NCBI RefSeq assembly: GCF_006716485.1
Contig: NZ_VFPD01000001.1
Span: forward strand, 2,710,008 to 2,774,007
DNA from: Chryseobacterium aquifrigidense
Lineage (GTDB): Bacteria > Bacteroidota > Bacteroidia > Flavobacteriales > Weeksellaceae
DNA: 64,000 nt
Direction of reading: 5' to 3'
A program made the translations under genes and the position numbers. The stretch's first letter is position 1, and each line of letters starts with the position of its first letter. The notes under the pieces were generated by a model, which worked only from the letters and a program-made list of their open reading frames with translations, was not told where the DNA came from and ran no database searches. This document shows, piece after piece, positions 33,998-43,716 of the stretch.

Positions 33998-36799
33998 ATG
34001 AAAAAAGGGCTTATTGCATTTTCCATATGTATCACTCAGATTATTTGCGCACAGAATTACTCTCAATATGTCAATCCTATGATAGGAACCGGAGGCCATG
34101 GCCACACTTTTCCGGGGGCAATTGTTCCTTTCGGGATGGTACAGCTTTCTCCCGATACGAGAATTGACGGAAGCTGGGATGGATGCAGCGGTTATCATTA
34201 TTCAGATTCTGTGATCTATGGTTTTTCTCATACGCATTTAAATGGTACAGGTGTTTCAGATTATGGTGATATTATGCTGATGCCCACCATGGGGAATCCA
34301 AGCCTGAACAGCAAAGAGTATTCTTCAAAATTTTCGCATAAAAATGAAAAAGCAACAGCAGGATTTTATGCTGTCAAATTAGATAAAAACAATATCGATG
34401 TTCGCCTTACAACGACAAAAAGAGTCGGTTATCATGAATACACTTTTAACAATGCTGGCAATGCCAATATTATCTTAGACCTCAATCACAGGGATAAACT
34501 TCTGGAAGGTGAAGTAAAAATTATTGATGATACAACCATTGAAGTTTTCAGAAGAAGCGAAGCATGGGCTACCAACCAATACATTTATGCAAGAATTGAG
34601 TTTTCAAAACCTATGAAAATTTCAAAAAAAGAGGTCAATGGAAAAGAAGAAAGCAATCTTTTTACCGGAACAAAACTTGCCCTGGCATTTTCAGCCAACG
34701 TTAAAAAAGGAGAAAAGATCAGTGTAAAAGTCTCTCTTTCGCCTACAGGCTATGAAGGAGCAGGAAAAAATATGCTGGCAGAAGGACAGTCAAAAGATTT
34801 TGAAGCAGTAAAAAAACAGGCACAATCGGAGTGGGATAAAGAACTTTCAAAAATTGAGGTGAAATCCGATGATAAAAACAAATTAGCCGTTTTTTATACT
34901 GCTCTTTACCATGTTTTCACACAACCCAATATCAATATGGATGTTGATGGAAAATACAGAGGCAGAGACAACAAATTGTATAATGCCAATGGTTTTGATT
35001 ATTATACCGTATTCTCCCTTTGGGATACCTTCAGAGGTGCTCATCCGCTAATGACTTTAATTGACAGAAAGAGAACTGCTGATTTTATCAATACCTTCAT
35101 CAAACAATACGAACAGGGAGGAAAACTTCCGGTATGGGAACTGGCTTCCAATGAAACAGAATGTATGATTGGCTACCACTCCGTTTCTGTCATTGCTGAT
35201 GCTATGGCCAAAGGAATTCAGGGGTTTGATTATGAAAAGGCATTTCAGGCAGCAAAAGCTTCAGCTATGCAGGATATTTTTGGTTTGAATGCGTATAAAC
35301 AGAATCATTATATCAGCATAGATGATGAGCATGAAAGTGTTTCCAAAACAGTAGAATATGCTTATGATGACTGGTGTATTGCGCAGATGGCAAAAATTTT
35401 AGGCAAAAAGGAAGATTATCAGTATTTCATGAAACGTTCTCAGAACTGGAAAAACCTTTACAATCCCAAAACAGGGTTTATGCAGCCAAGAAAAAACGGA
35501 AACTGGTATGAACCTTTTGATCCGAGAGAAGTCAATAACAATTATACGGAAGGAAACTCATGGCACTATTCTTATTCTGTACAGCAGGATATTCCCGGGC
35601 TTATTGCAGCCCATGGAGGAAAAGAAAAATTTGAAAAGTTCATTGATGCTATTTTTACCGCTCCTGATAAAACTACCGGAAGAGAACAAGTGGACATTAC
35701 AGGATTAATGGGGCAATACGCCCAGGGAAATAAACCAAGCCACCACATTGCTTATCTGTACAATTTCGTAGATAAGCCAGAAAAAACAGATGCCAAAATA
35801 AAATATATCCTTGATAATTTTTATAAAAACACGCCCGGCGGACTCATCGGAAATGAAGACTGCGGACAGATGAGTGCATGGTATATTCTAAGTTCTATGG
35901 GAATTTATTCTGTAACTCCGGGATTACCGGAATGGGAAACCACAACACCTTATTTTGATGAAGTTAAAATTCATCTTGAAGACGGCACAACAAGAACGAT
36001 TACCAAAAATACAGGAAGAGCTGATTTCAAAAAATTAGGATTCGAAAATGTAAAACCTGTTAAAGATTTTAAATATTCTGAACAAACCGCTTCCCCAGTA
36101 ATTGCCGCAGACAGAATTTTTGATTTTTCTACCAAAGTAGAAATCACTCCACTGCATCCAAACGACAAAGTATATTATATGACGATGGATGACAGTGACA
36201 GCAATAAAAGAAAAACGTTCTCAACTTATAAAGGACCATTCTCCATCACTAAAACCACTCAGGTAATGGCTTATGTTGAAAGAAACGGAGAGAAAAGTTC
36301 TGTAACCACTGCTCATTTCAACAGAAGACCTAATTACTGGGATATTAATATTCTGTCAAAAGTGACTCCACAGTACAGCGCTACCGGAAACCTGGCTCTT
36401 ATCGACGGAATCAGAGGAGATGTGAACTGGAGAAAAGGAGAATGGCAAGGATATCAGGGGCAAAATTTTGAAGCTATTATTGATTTTAAATCCCCCCAGA
36501 ATATAAAAGCATTATCTTCCACCTATCTTCAGGACAGCAGAGCATGGATTATGATGCCTAAGAAAGTAGAATATTATGCTTCCATGAACGGAAAAGATTT
36601 TGTTCTTCTTAAGACGGTTGACAACAACATCGATCCAAAGGATGAAAAAGTACAGATTAAAGACTTTTCTACTGAAATTCTTCCTACCGAAGCCCGATAC
36701 ATCAAAGTAAAAGCGTACTACTTCGGAAAACTTCCGGAATGGCATCAGGGAGCAGGAGGTGATGCGTATATCTTTATTGATGAGATTTCTGCGAAATAA
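33998..36799 (+). CDS. GH92 family glycosidase (alpha-mannosidase type), secreted
   Basis: A 933-residue protein with a signal peptide (about 1-18). It opens with the GH92 signature YVNPMIGTGGHGHTFPGAIVPFGMVQLSPDT, followed by SGYHYSDS and GFSHTHLNGTG. The catalytic half carries FSLWDTFRGAHPL, PVWELASNETECMIGYHS and GNEDCGQMSAWYILSSMG. Known GH92 enzymes are calcium-dependent exo-alpha-mannosidases. After about residue 690 there are extra beta domains, including a discoidin-like C-terminal module. It is divergent from an outer-membrane receptor and followed by a TIMP-like protein 11 bp downstream. Confidence 0.93.
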   Translation: MKKGLIAFSICITQIICAQNYSQYVNPMIGTGGHGHTFPGAIVPFGMVQLSPDTRIDGSWDGCSGYHYSDSVIYGFSHTHLNGTGVSDYGDIMLMPTMGNPSLNSKEYSSKFSHKNEKATAGFYAVKLDKNNIDVRLTTTKRVGYHEYTFNNAGNANIILDLNHRDKLLEGEVKIIDDTTIEVFRRSEAWATNQYIYARIEFSKPMKISKKEVNGKEESNLFTGTKLALAFSANVKKGEKISVKVSLSPTGYEGAGKNMLAEGQSKDFEAVKKQAQSEWDKELSKIEVKSDDKNKLAVFYTALYHVFTQPNINMDVDGKYRGRDNKLYNANGFDYYTVFSLWDTFRGAHPLMTLIDRKRTADFINTFIKQYEQGGKLPVWELASNETECMIGYHSVSVIADAMAKGIQGFDYEKAFQAAKASAMQDIFGLNAYKQNHYISIDDEHESVSKTVEYAYDDWCIAQMAKILGKKEDYQYFMKRSQNWKNLYNPKTGFMQPRKNGNWYEPFDPREVNNNYTEGNSWHYSYSVQQDIPGLIAAHGGKEKFEKFIDAIFTAPDKTTGREQVDITGLMGQYAQGNKPSHHIAYLYNFVDKPEKTDAKIKYILDNFYKNTPGGLIGNEDCGQMSAWYILSSMGIYSVTPGLPEWETTTPYFDEVKIHLEDGTTRTITKNTGRADFKKLGFENVKPVKDFKYSEQTASPVIAADRIFDFSTKVEITPLHPNDKVYYMTMDDSDSNKRKTFSTYKGPFSITKTTQVMAYVERNGEKSSVTTAHFNRRPNYWDINILSKVTPQYSATGNLALIDGIRGDVNWRKGEWQGYQGQNFEAIIDFKSPQNIKALSSTYLQDSRAWIMMPKKVEYYASMNGKDFVLLKTVDNNIDPKDEKVQIKDFSTEILPTEARYIKVKAYYFGKLPEWHQGAGGDAYIFIDEISAK

Positions 36800-36810
36800 A
36801 AAATACAATT

Positions 36811-37578
36811 ATGAAAAAATTATTATTACTATCCTTTATACTTTTAAGTGTCATAAAAGTTTCAGCCTGCTCATGTGTATATGAAACATTAGCATATAAT
36901 TATCAAAATTCTGAATTTGTAGGTATTATCAAAATTTTGAAAGTATATGACGAAAATACTGAGCAAAGAACCTATAAAGCAGATATTGAAATTGAAAAGA
37001 TGTATAAGGGAACAACATTCAAAACCATGAATGTGAGAGGACTCATTGGAAATTCCTATTCCGGAGCTTGTGAAATTGATGTACTGCCTAATGAAAGGTA
37101 TCTGATCTTTTTAAATAAAAATAATAATACGCCTTCCATTTCATCCTGTACTCCAAAATCAAAACTGGAAAATAAACCAACAAAAGCTGAAAATTTGTGG
37201 CTTAAAAATAAGGAAAAGGCCTTTACCTATTTAAATAATAATACATTCAGGTTTATAGGCTTACAGTTTTCCCATTGCTATGATGAAACCCAAACTGAAT
37301 CTAGATCTGATTTATCAAAAATCAGTGGATTCAAGCCTAAGCAGCCTTTTGCCATCTATAAAGTAAAAATAGATGACACATCAAAAATTCAGGAAATTAC
37401 TCCTGTTACAACTTTTGGAAGTAAGGATAGTATGATAGAAAATATACTGAAAACAAAGATGAAAGTCTTCACGCCGACATCTTTCTGGAATCCCAACCCA
37501 AAAGAAGCCCTTTTATTCCTATCTTATCATAAAGAGAATATAAATGACCCATACGGTGAGGTCATCTCCTGTGATTAA
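36811..37578 (+). CDS. Secreted Cys-rich protein with TIMP/NTR-like N-domain
   Basis: A 255-residue protein. The N-terminus has a signal peptide ending VSAC-S-C. The mature protein thus starts with CSC, as in tissue inhibitors of metalloproteinase, where the free N-terminal Cys chelates the target metal. It continues with an OB-like pattern: NSEFVGIIKILKVYD, RTYKADIEIEKMYKG and further cysteines near 90 and 112. The same start also fits a lipobox (VSAC), so it could be a lipoprotein instead. It lies 11 bp behind the GH92 gene, so co-transcription is likely. The TIMP assignment is my pattern reading and is not certain. Confidence 0.6.
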   Translation: MKKLLLLSFILLSVIKVSACSCVYETLAYNYQNSEFVGIIKILKVYDENTEQRTYKADIEIEKMYKGTTFKTMNVRGLIGNSYSGACEIDVLPNERYLIFLNKNNNTPSISSCTPKSKLENKPTKAENLWLKNKEKAFTYLNNNTFRFIGLQFSHCYDETQTESRSDLSKISGFKPKQPFAIYKVKIDDTSKIQEITPVTTFGSKDSMIENILKTKMKVFTPTSFWNPNPKEALLFLSYHKENINDPYGEVISCD

Positions 37579-37585
37579 TACTAAA

Positions 37586-37622
37586 ATAAACCCTTCTTCA
37601 AAATTTTGAAGAAGGGTTTATT
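37586..37622. terminator. Bidirectional terminator
   Basis: A near-perfect palindrome AATAAACCCTTCTTCAAAA and its complement with essentially no loop, between convergent genes. Confidence 0.9.
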
Positions 37623-37624
37623 GG

Positions 37625-38347
37625 TCAATTCATTCTTTCCGACCATTGCAGGACCTCCGGAAGTTCCATGTCAGAAAATTCGATGTGGATGACTCTTCTT
37701 TTCTTTCCATTGGTGGTTCGGTTGGAACCGTGAAGTGTTAAAGGTTTCATCAGCATAATTCCCCCTTTTTCCACGTTGCAGATTTCTTCGGTTTCTACAG
37801 TCCAATCAATAGTCTCGGGTCTGTAAATGCCTTTTGCATGAGATTGTGGAACCACTTTCAGCGCTCCGTTGTTTTCATCGGTATCATCCAGATGGATTCT
37901 GATGGTATAGATATTTTCCAAAACGTTGAGTGGTGGCTGTACTGCGAACTGATTTTGTTTGGTAGTCCATGGGCCGAAACCTGCCAATTCCAGTTTTTTA
38001 TCTACAGAAATAGTCAGATCCTGATGATAGGCTACATACCAGTTGGAGGTTTCAGGCTTATCAAAATAGATGCTTTTAACTACAAAATATTTTTCTCCGA
38101 AGATTTCCTTTATCACTTCCCTGATATTTTCATTAAACACAAGGTCTTTGATTTCAGGAACTTCTTTTAAAAACTGTCTTATGGCAAAAAGGTCTTCAGA
38201 CTTTCTGAAATTTTCTTTAGAGGTGTCAATATTTTTCAGCACAAGATTGATATCTTCTAACTCTTTCTGCGAAAACACATTATTAATAACAGCAAAGCCA
38301 TATTCTTCAATATGGCTTTTATGATTTTTTAAGTTATTTAAACTCAT
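37625..38347 (-). CDS. Phytanoyl-CoA dioxygenase (PhyH) family protein
   Basis: A 240-residue Fe(II)/2-oxoglutarate oxygenase. The metal-binding HxD is in VAYHQDLTI, the distal His in PLTLHGSNRTTNG and the 2-oxoglutarate-binding Arg in KKRRVIHIEF. PhyH relatives hydroxylate lipids, amino acids or small metabolites; the substrate here is unknown. It begins 6 bp after the dicarboxylate symporter on the same strand, so both are likely one operon. That could link it to uptake of 2-oxoglutarate-like acids, but this is inference. Confidence 0.88.
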   Translation of the reverse strand: MSLNNLKNHKSHIEEYGFAVINNVFSQKELEDINLVLKNIDTSKENFRKSEDLFAIRQFLKEVPEIKDLVFNENIREVIKEIFGEKYFVVKSIYFDKPETSNWYVAYHQDLTISVDKKLELAGFGPWTTKQNQFAVQPPLNVLENIYTIRIHLDDTDENNGALKVVPQSHAKGIYRPETIDWTVETEEICNVEKGGIMLMKPLTLHGSNRTTNGKKRRVIHIEFSDMELPEVLQWSERMN

Positions 38348-38353
38348 TGATAT

Positions 38354-39604
38354 TTAAATTTTGTCTAATGGTTCAGTTAATTGTCCTTCCCATTTTGAAA
38401 CCGCTGTAGTTGCCAGTGTATTTCCCAATACGTTCGTCATACTTCTACCCATATCACAGAAATGGTCAATAGGTAAAATCAAAGCAATTCCTTCCGGCGG
38501 AATCCCGAACATGGAACAGGTTGCTACGATAATTACCAGAGAAGCTCTCGGAACTCCCGCAATTCCTTTTGAAGTAAGCATTAATACCAAAAGCATGGTA
38601 ATCTGCTGTCCAAGAGTCATTTCAATTCCGTAGATCTGAGCAATGAAAATTGAAGCAAATGTCATATACATCATACTTCCATCCAGATTGAATGAATATC
38701 CTAGAGGTAAGATAAAAGAGACTACTCTGCTGTTACATCCGAATTTCTCAAGTTCTTCAACTAATTTCGGGAATACTGCTTCTGAACTTGTGGTAGAGAA
38801 AGCAATCAGCAATGGTTCTTTAATTCTTTTTAAAAGGTCAAAAAGACGGTTTCCTAAGATGAAATATCCTACCAATAAAAGGACCAGCCAAAGCACTCCT
38901 ATAGCAAAGAAGAAGTCTCTTAAATAAATAGCATATACTTTAAAGATTTCAAACCCATTGGTGGCCACTACAGCTGCAATAGCTCCCAATACTCCAAGCG
39001 GCGCAAACCACATAATATATCCTACCATTTTAAGGATCGCATGAGCAATGATATCAAAAAGCTTTACTACAGGTTTAGCATATTCTTCTCCTAAATTAGC
39101 CAGTGCAACTCCGAACATTACCGCAAATACAACAATCTGCAGTACTTCATTGGTGGCGAAGGCTTCAAATAAACTTTTAGGAATCATGTGTTTTACAAAG
39201 TCTTCCATAGAAAAACTTTTGCTGCTTTTAAGAAGTTCATCAGCAGAGGCAACATCCTGAATCGGTAATTTTGTAACATGCCCCGGCTCCAGCCAGTTAA
39301 CGAGGATCAACCCGATAAAAAGGGAAATCAGAGAAGCGGAAATAAACCAAAGCATGGCTTTTGTACCTACTCTTCCGATCATTTTAATATCACTCATTTT
39401 GGCAATCCCCACTACTAACGTCGTAAAAACCAATGGAGCAATGATCATCTGTACCAATCTGATAAAAACTGTTCCCAACAGTTTTATATTTTTAGAAAAT
39501 GGTTCTGCACTATCCGGATAGCTCACGTGTACAATACCTCCAATTCCTACACCCAGAAGAAGGGCAATGATAATTGCTATAAAAAGTTTATTCTGTCCTT
39601 TCAT
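38354..39604 (-). CDS. Dicarboxylate/amino acid:cation symporter (SDF family)
   Basis: A 416-residue secondary transporter of the DctA/GltP family with about eight membrane helices and two re-entrant loops. Signature segments are LIAFSTTSSEAVFPKLVEEL (the first hairpin), FILPLGYSFNLDGSMMYMTF (the NMDGT-like motif, here NLDGS) and ILPIDHFCDMGRSMTNVLGN (substrate-binding Asp/Arg region). It takes up glutamate, aspartate or C4-dicarboxylates with Na+ or H+. The Arg in DMGRSMTN leans towards dicarboxylate or acidic amino acids. First gene of a pair with PhyH. Confidence 0.92.
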   Translation of the reverse strand: MKGQNKLFIAIIIALLLGVGIGGIVHVSYPDSAEPFSKNIKLLGTVFIRLVQMIIAPLVFTTLVVGIAKMSDIKMIGRVGTKAMLWFISASLISLFIGLILVNWLEPGHVTKLPIQDVASADELLKSSKSFSMEDFVKHMIPKSLFEAFATNEVLQIVVFAVMFGVALANLGEEYAKPVVKLFDIIAHAILKMVGYIMWFAPLGVLGAIAAVVATNGFEIFKVYAIYLRDFFFAIGVLWLVLLLVGYFILGNRLFDLLKRIKEPLLIAFSTTSSEAVFPKLVEELEKFGCNSRVVSFILPLGYSFNLDGSMMYMTFASIFIAQIYGIEMTLGQQITMLLVLMLTSKGIAGVPRASLVIIVATCSMFGIPPEGIALILPIDHFCDMGRSMTNVLGNTLATTAVSKWEGQLTEPLDKI

Positions 39605-39623
39605 ATATATAGTTCAATTTGCG

Positions 39624-39631
39624 CAAATATA
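39624..39631 (-). promoter_or_regulatory. -7 box of the symporter gene
   Basis: Reads TATATTTG on the minus strand, a full TAnnTTTG match 20 bp before the ATG. No -33 TTG is at the usual spacing. Confidence 0.45.
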
Positions 39632-39767
39632 ATGGTTTTTCAATTGGCAGACGATTTTCTTCTATAGAGTTGAATTTCGCATTAAGTTTTTAATCCCTGA
39701 AAATTAAAACCCTGGTTTAGAAAATATTGTAAAAAAATTAAGAAACATTTATTGAATTTTTATTCTT

Positions 39768-39794
39768 TTGGTACAAATTTTATTATTACATTTG
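39768..39794 (+). promoter_or_regulatory. Promoter of the BON-domain operon
   Basis: TTG (39768-39770), 16 bp, TACATTTG (39787-39794), 30 bp before the ATG. The -7 box is perfect and the -33 spacing is slightly short. Confidence 0.55.
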
Positions 39795-39824
39795 AGTGTA
39801 TAACAACATTAATAAATATACAAT

Positions 39825-40313
39825 ATGAAAAAAACTATTGCAATGGCTGCATTAGCTGTAGCTGTATCTTTCGGTGCTATTTCTTGTAAAAAGAAAGTTT
39901 CTGATGCCGACCTTCAGACTCAGGCTACAACTATAGTAACTTCTAATCCCAATGCTTCTGTTGAAGTAAAAGAAGGTGTAGCTCACTTAAGCGGTACTTT
40001 CGCAGATCAACAGTCTAAAGACGCAATGATTGCAAAATTAAAAGCAATCAGTGGAGTAAAAGACGTAATGGATATGTCTACTATAGCAGCTGCTCCTGCA
40101 CCTGCACCAGTGGAAACTACTTCTGCTGTAGATCCTGCTGTTCAGAAAAAAGTTCAGGATGCGGTGAAGGATTTCCCTTCTGTAAAAGTAGAAGTTGTAA
40201 ACGGACAGCTTACGCTTACAGGAAATGTTTCCGGCCTACAGGCTAGAAAAATCAAAGAATCTGTAGATGCTTTGAAAATCGGAAAGTATAACAACAACCT
40301 AATCGTAAAATAA
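39825..40313 (+). CDS. BON-domain lipoprotein
   Basis: A 162-residue protein with a lipoprotein signal (AAVSFGAISC-like, lipobox ending AISC at about residue 21). Two BON domains follow: residues about 30-85 (VEVKEGVAHLSGTFADQQ) and about 105-160 (VKVEVVNGQLTLTGNVSGLQ). A Pro/Ala-rich linker joins them. BON domains bind phospholipid or envelope surfaces and are found in OsmY-type stress proteins. It is first in an operon with a second BON protein 6 bp downstream. Confidence 0.88.
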   Translation: MKKTIAMAALAVAVSFGAISCKKKVSDADLQTQATTIVTSNPNASVEVKEGVAHLSGTFADQQSKDAMIAKLKAISGVKDVMDMSTIAAAPAPAPVETTSAVDPAVQKKVQDAVKDFPSVKVEVVNGQLTLTGNVSGLQARKIKESVDALKIGKYNNNLIVK

Positions 40314-40319
40314 TTTAAG

Positions 40320-40739
40320 ATGAGCGAATTACAAGATAAATATTCAAGCGTAGTTTCAGCAGCTCAGTCTGCAGGGATTTCCAATCTTCAGGTTCAGGAG
40401 CAGGACGGAATTCTTTATGTTTCCGGAAATGCTTCCAATACTGCAGCTAAAGATGCTGTATGGAACGCTTTAGGAGCTATTGATTCTACTTATTCTGCTT
40501 CAGATATCAATATTGATGTACAGGTTGCAGGTCTTTCTTCAGGAGCTTCTTTAACAGTAGCAACGGAAGAATCTAATCTTAACATCAGACAGGAGCCTTC
40601 TACTGAAGCTGCCGTTGTAGGTAAAGCTGCCAAAGGTTCTTCTGTAACTCTTATTGAGCAAACTTCTGATGACTGGTGGAAAGTAAAAAATGCTGACGGC
40701 CAGGAAGGATATGCTTATTCAAGATATTTAAGAGCATAA
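40320..40739 (+). CDS. BON-like plus SH3b domain protein
   Basis: A 139-residue protein with no signal peptide. Residues about 1-72 resemble a BON domain (LQVQEQDGILYVSGNASNTAAKDAVWNAL), and residues 78-138 form a bacterial SH3 domain (ESNLNIRQEPSTEAAVVGKAAKGSSVTL, then DDWWKVKNADGQEGYAYSRYL). SH3b domains often bind cell-wall peptides. A protein with an envelope domain but no export signal is unusual; it may be cytoplasmic or leave by another route. It is coupled to the upstream BON lipoprotein. Confidence 0.85.
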   Translation: MSELQDKYSSVVSAAQSAGISNLQVQEQDGILYVSGNASNTAAKDAVWNALGAIDSTYSASDINIDVQVAGLSSGASLTVATEESNLNIRQEPSTEAAVVGKAAKGSSVTLIEQTSDDWWKVKNADGQEGYAYSRYLRA

Positions 40740-40780
40740 TTTTTATTAAAAAATAATAAATTTTCACAAAAAAAGCATAG

Positions 40781-40808
40781 AAACATCCCAATTTTGGGAT
40801 GTTTTTAT
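40781..40808 (+). terminator. Terminator of the BON operon
   Basis: Arms AAACATCCCAA (40781-40791) and complement (40794-40804), then TTTATATTTTT. The next gene starts after it, so the in-frame start at 40794 is not used. Confidence 0.85.
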
Positions 40809-40835
40809 ATTTTTACGGCTCTGAAAAAAAAACTA

Positions 40836-43604
40836 ATGAAGAAAACTCTGTTGCTATTGACTTTGATGTTCACAGTCATTATTCTGCACGCCCAAAAACT
40901 ACACATTGACGGAAAAATATCAGATTCTGAAAAGAAAGCGATAGAAAATGCCACCGTCTATCTTTTGAAACAAAAAGATTCATCCATTATCAATTACACA
41001 GCCACGAACAAGGAAGGTAAGTTTTCTCTGAAGATTGATGAAATGAAAGAACCTTCCATTCTGAAGATTGATGCGGATAAACTATCTTCCTATTCAAAAA
41101 AATTCGAAAAAATAGATCAGTCATTATCTCTGGGAGATATTCAGCTGGAGAAGCAAGGTATTGTGAATGCTATTGATGAGGTAAAAATCACAGTTTCTCC
41201 GGTAAAAATTAAAAAAGATACCATTGAATTTAATGCTGCCGCTATCAAAGTACGTCCGGACAGTAAAATTGAAGAACTTCTGAAACAGATCCCCGGCGTA
41301 GAGATCAGCAATGAAGGAAAGATTACCGTGAATGGAAAAGAAGTAGATCAAATCATGATTAACGGTAAGCCATTCTTTGATAAAGACGGTAAAATTGCCC
41401 TTCAGAATTTACCTGCAGATATTATCAAAAATATTCAGTTTACCACCACCAAGACCAAGGAGGAAGAACTCAGCGGAAAAGCAGCCAAATCTCAGAATAC
41501 CACCATCAATTTTAATATTGATGAAAAGAAAAATAAAGGTTTACTGACAAGACTTACGGTCGGCTATGGATCAGATAAGCGATATGAAGCAAGCGGACTG
41601 GCCAGTTATTTTAAAGGAGATACGAAAATAAGTCTGTTGGCTTCTTCCAACAACATCAATTCACAGGGATTTTCGAGAGATGAGGTTTTTGACAGTATGG
41701 GAAATGGCCGGAATGCCTGGATGATGCAGGGAGGATCTGTCTCCACGGTAGGAAATGTAACTTACTATAGCCAGGGTGGCGGTGCAAAAGGAATTCAAAG
41801 GTCTACAACAATTGGATTAAACTATAGTGACAAGCTGGGAAAAGATGCTGACCTGGATTCTTTCAGTCTGATGCACTCTGATTCTAATATGGAAACAAGA
41901 TCTAAAGTTTCAAGATCTACCCTTCTGCCCAATTACACCCTTCAGACCAATTCTGAAAGTAACGGAGAAAATGAATCCAAACAATACAATTTTGATACTT
42001 CGGCTAAAATTAAATTAGATTCCATGACAAGTATCTACCTTTCTCCAAGGTTTACAAAAAACAGCAGCTTCAGTTTCAATAATTCAAGATCTTCTTCTTT
42101 AAGGAATGGCAGTCTTCTGAATGAAAGTAATGCTTATTCAAGTAATGATTCGGAAAGCAACTCATTTAATCCATACCTCTACTTTTCAAGAAAATTCAAG
42201 AAAAAAGGGCGTTCGATTTCAGCGAATATGAACAGTTCTATTTCCGAATCTAAAAGAGACAACCTGAACCAGTCTCAAAACACGTTCTATCAACCTAATG
42301 GAACAACAGTAGACAACAGGGATCAATTAGCCAGAAATAAAAATCAGAACAGCAGTTTTAATTTTACTGCCGGATATACAGAACCTGTCTCCGATTCTTC
42401 AAGTGTAAGTTTTGAAGTAAAATATGAAACAAGATCTGCCAGAGATTTGAGAAATGTAAACGATTTTGATAATACGACAGGAGATTACACCAAATTCAAT
42501 CAGCTTTTATCCAACAATATGAAGCAAAGAATTAATCAGATCTCTCCTGAGTTCACCTATCAGCTTAATAAAAAGAAACTGAATTTCTGGGCTTCCATGA
42601 ATCTTGATATTTCAGATATGAAGGTAAATTCTATCTATAACGGACAGCAATATGATCTGCAGAAAAATTTTGTACTGCCCCAATATAATGTCAATCTTTA
42701 CTATCAGCTGAGTGAAGGAAAAACCTTAAACATTTACAACTATTCCAATTTCACCATTCCCACCGCAGAACAACTGACTCCGTATAAAGATGAATCAAAC
42801 CCCCTGATTACCTATCAGGGAAACCCTAATTTGAAAAATACCTGGACCAACAATCTTTATCTCTATTTCAGTAATTATAACAAAGTAAAAGATCTCAGCT
42901 ACTATTTCAATATTGGTTTTACGTACAGAAATAATGACATCATCAATTTTTCTACCTATGATAATGCAGGAAAACAGGTGATCACTTACGACAATGTAAG
43001 CGGAAACAAAAGCATCAATGCCGGTGCAGGTTTCAGTAAAACCCTGAAATGGGAAAATAACAAACTTACCATCAACCCGAGATTCAATATGAATTATGCT
43101 TACAATAACGGTTTTATAGACGGCCAGAATTTTACCAGCAACACCTATAGTCTTAATCCGGGTCTTAATCTGATCTATGAGATTAAAGATAAAATGACCA
43201 TCAAGCCTTCTTACAGACTTGGATACAATTTTTCAAATTATACCAATTACAATGTAACGAATGTAAATACAGCCAATCAATCCTTAAAACTGGAACTGAC
43301 TAATTATATGCTGCAGGGAAGGTTTGTATTTGGGAATGATTTTGAATACAATACCAATTCCAATATTGCTCCCGGCTTTAAAAAGGATTTCTATTTCTGG
43401 AATACCAGTCTTGGATATTCATTCTATAAAAAGCAGTTTACAGCAAAGGTGAAAATCTATGATGTACTCAATCAAAATCAAAGTGTAAGAAGAACCATCA
43501 CCGATTCTTATTTTGAAGACCGTGAAGATCTTATCCTGAAACGCTATATCATGTTTTCCATCAGCATGAAACTGAATAAGTTTGCAGGAAAAAAAACGCA
43601 GTAA
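40836..43604 (+). CDS. Outer-membrane beta-barrel protein with CarboxypepD_reg-like domain
   Basis: A 922-residue protein from the ATG at 40836, which gives a clean signal peptide (MKKTLLLLTLMFTVIILHAQ); the longer frame would start inside the terminator hairpin. Residues about 20-100 are a carboxypeptidase-regulatory-like domain, followed by a degenerate plug (IEELLKQIPGVEISNEGKIT, VDQIMINGKPFFDKDGK) and a long barrel rich in Asn/Ser loops. It lacks an obvious TonB box. It belongs to the outer-membrane receptor-like families of Bacteroidota. Substrate unknown. It ends in a terminator at 43642. Confidence 0.85.
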   Translation: MKKTLLLLTLMFTVIILHAQKLHIDGKISDSEKKAIENATVYLLKQKDSSIINYTATNKEGKFSLKIDEMKEPSILKIDADKLSSYSKKFEKIDQSLSLGDIQLEKQGIVNAIDEVKITVSPVKIKKDTIEFNAAAIKVRPDSKIEELLKQIPGVEISNEGKITVNGKEVDQIMINGKPFFDKDGKIALQNLPADIIKNIQFTTTKTKEEELSGKAAKSQNTTINFNIDEKKNKGLLTRLTVGYGSDKRYEASGLASYFKGDTKISLLASSNNINSQGFSRDEVFDSMGNGRNAWMMQGGSVSTVGNVTYYSQGGGAKGIQRSTTIGLNYSDKLGKDADLDSFSLMHSDSNMETRSKVSRSTLLPNYTLQTNSESNGENESKQYNFDTSAKIKLDSMTSIYLSPRFTKNSSFSFNNSRSSSLRNGSLLNESNAYSSNDSESNSFNPYLYFSRKFKKKGRSISANMNSSISESKRDNLNQSQNTFYQPNGTTVDNRDQLARNKNQNSSFNFTAGYTEPVSDSSSVSFEVKYETRSARDLRNVNDFDNTTGDYTKFNQLLSNNMKQRINQISPEFTYQLNKKKLNFWASMNLDISDMKVNSIYNGQQYDLQKNFVLPQYNVNLYYQLSEGKTLNIYNYSNFTIPTAEQLTPYKDESNPLITYQGNPNLKNTWTNNLYLYFSNYNKVKDLSYYFNIGFTYRNNDIINFSTYDNAGKQVITYDNVSGNKSINAGAGFSKTLKWENNKLTINPRFNMNYAYNNGFIDGQNFTSNTYSLNPGLNLIYEIKDKMTIKPSYRLGYNFSNYTNYNVTNVNTANQSLKLELTNYMLQGRFVFGNDFEYNTNSNIAPGFKKDFYFWNTSLGYSFYKKQFTAKVKIYDVLNQNQSVRRTITDSYFEDREDLILKRYIMFSISMKLNKFAGKKTQ

Positions 43605-43641
43605 TGCAACACCATACTTTTTAATATATATTTTTGACAAC

Positions 43642-43667
43642 AGCCGGATATTTCCGGCTTTTTTTTG
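43642..43667 (+). terminator. Terminator of the barrel gene
   Basis: Arms AGCCGGA and TCCGGCT with a 4-nt loop, then eight T. Confidence 0.85.
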
Positions 43668-43716
43668 TGAATAACCTAAACTTAACCCCCGAACACCATT
43701 ACAACTGAAGATGTAA

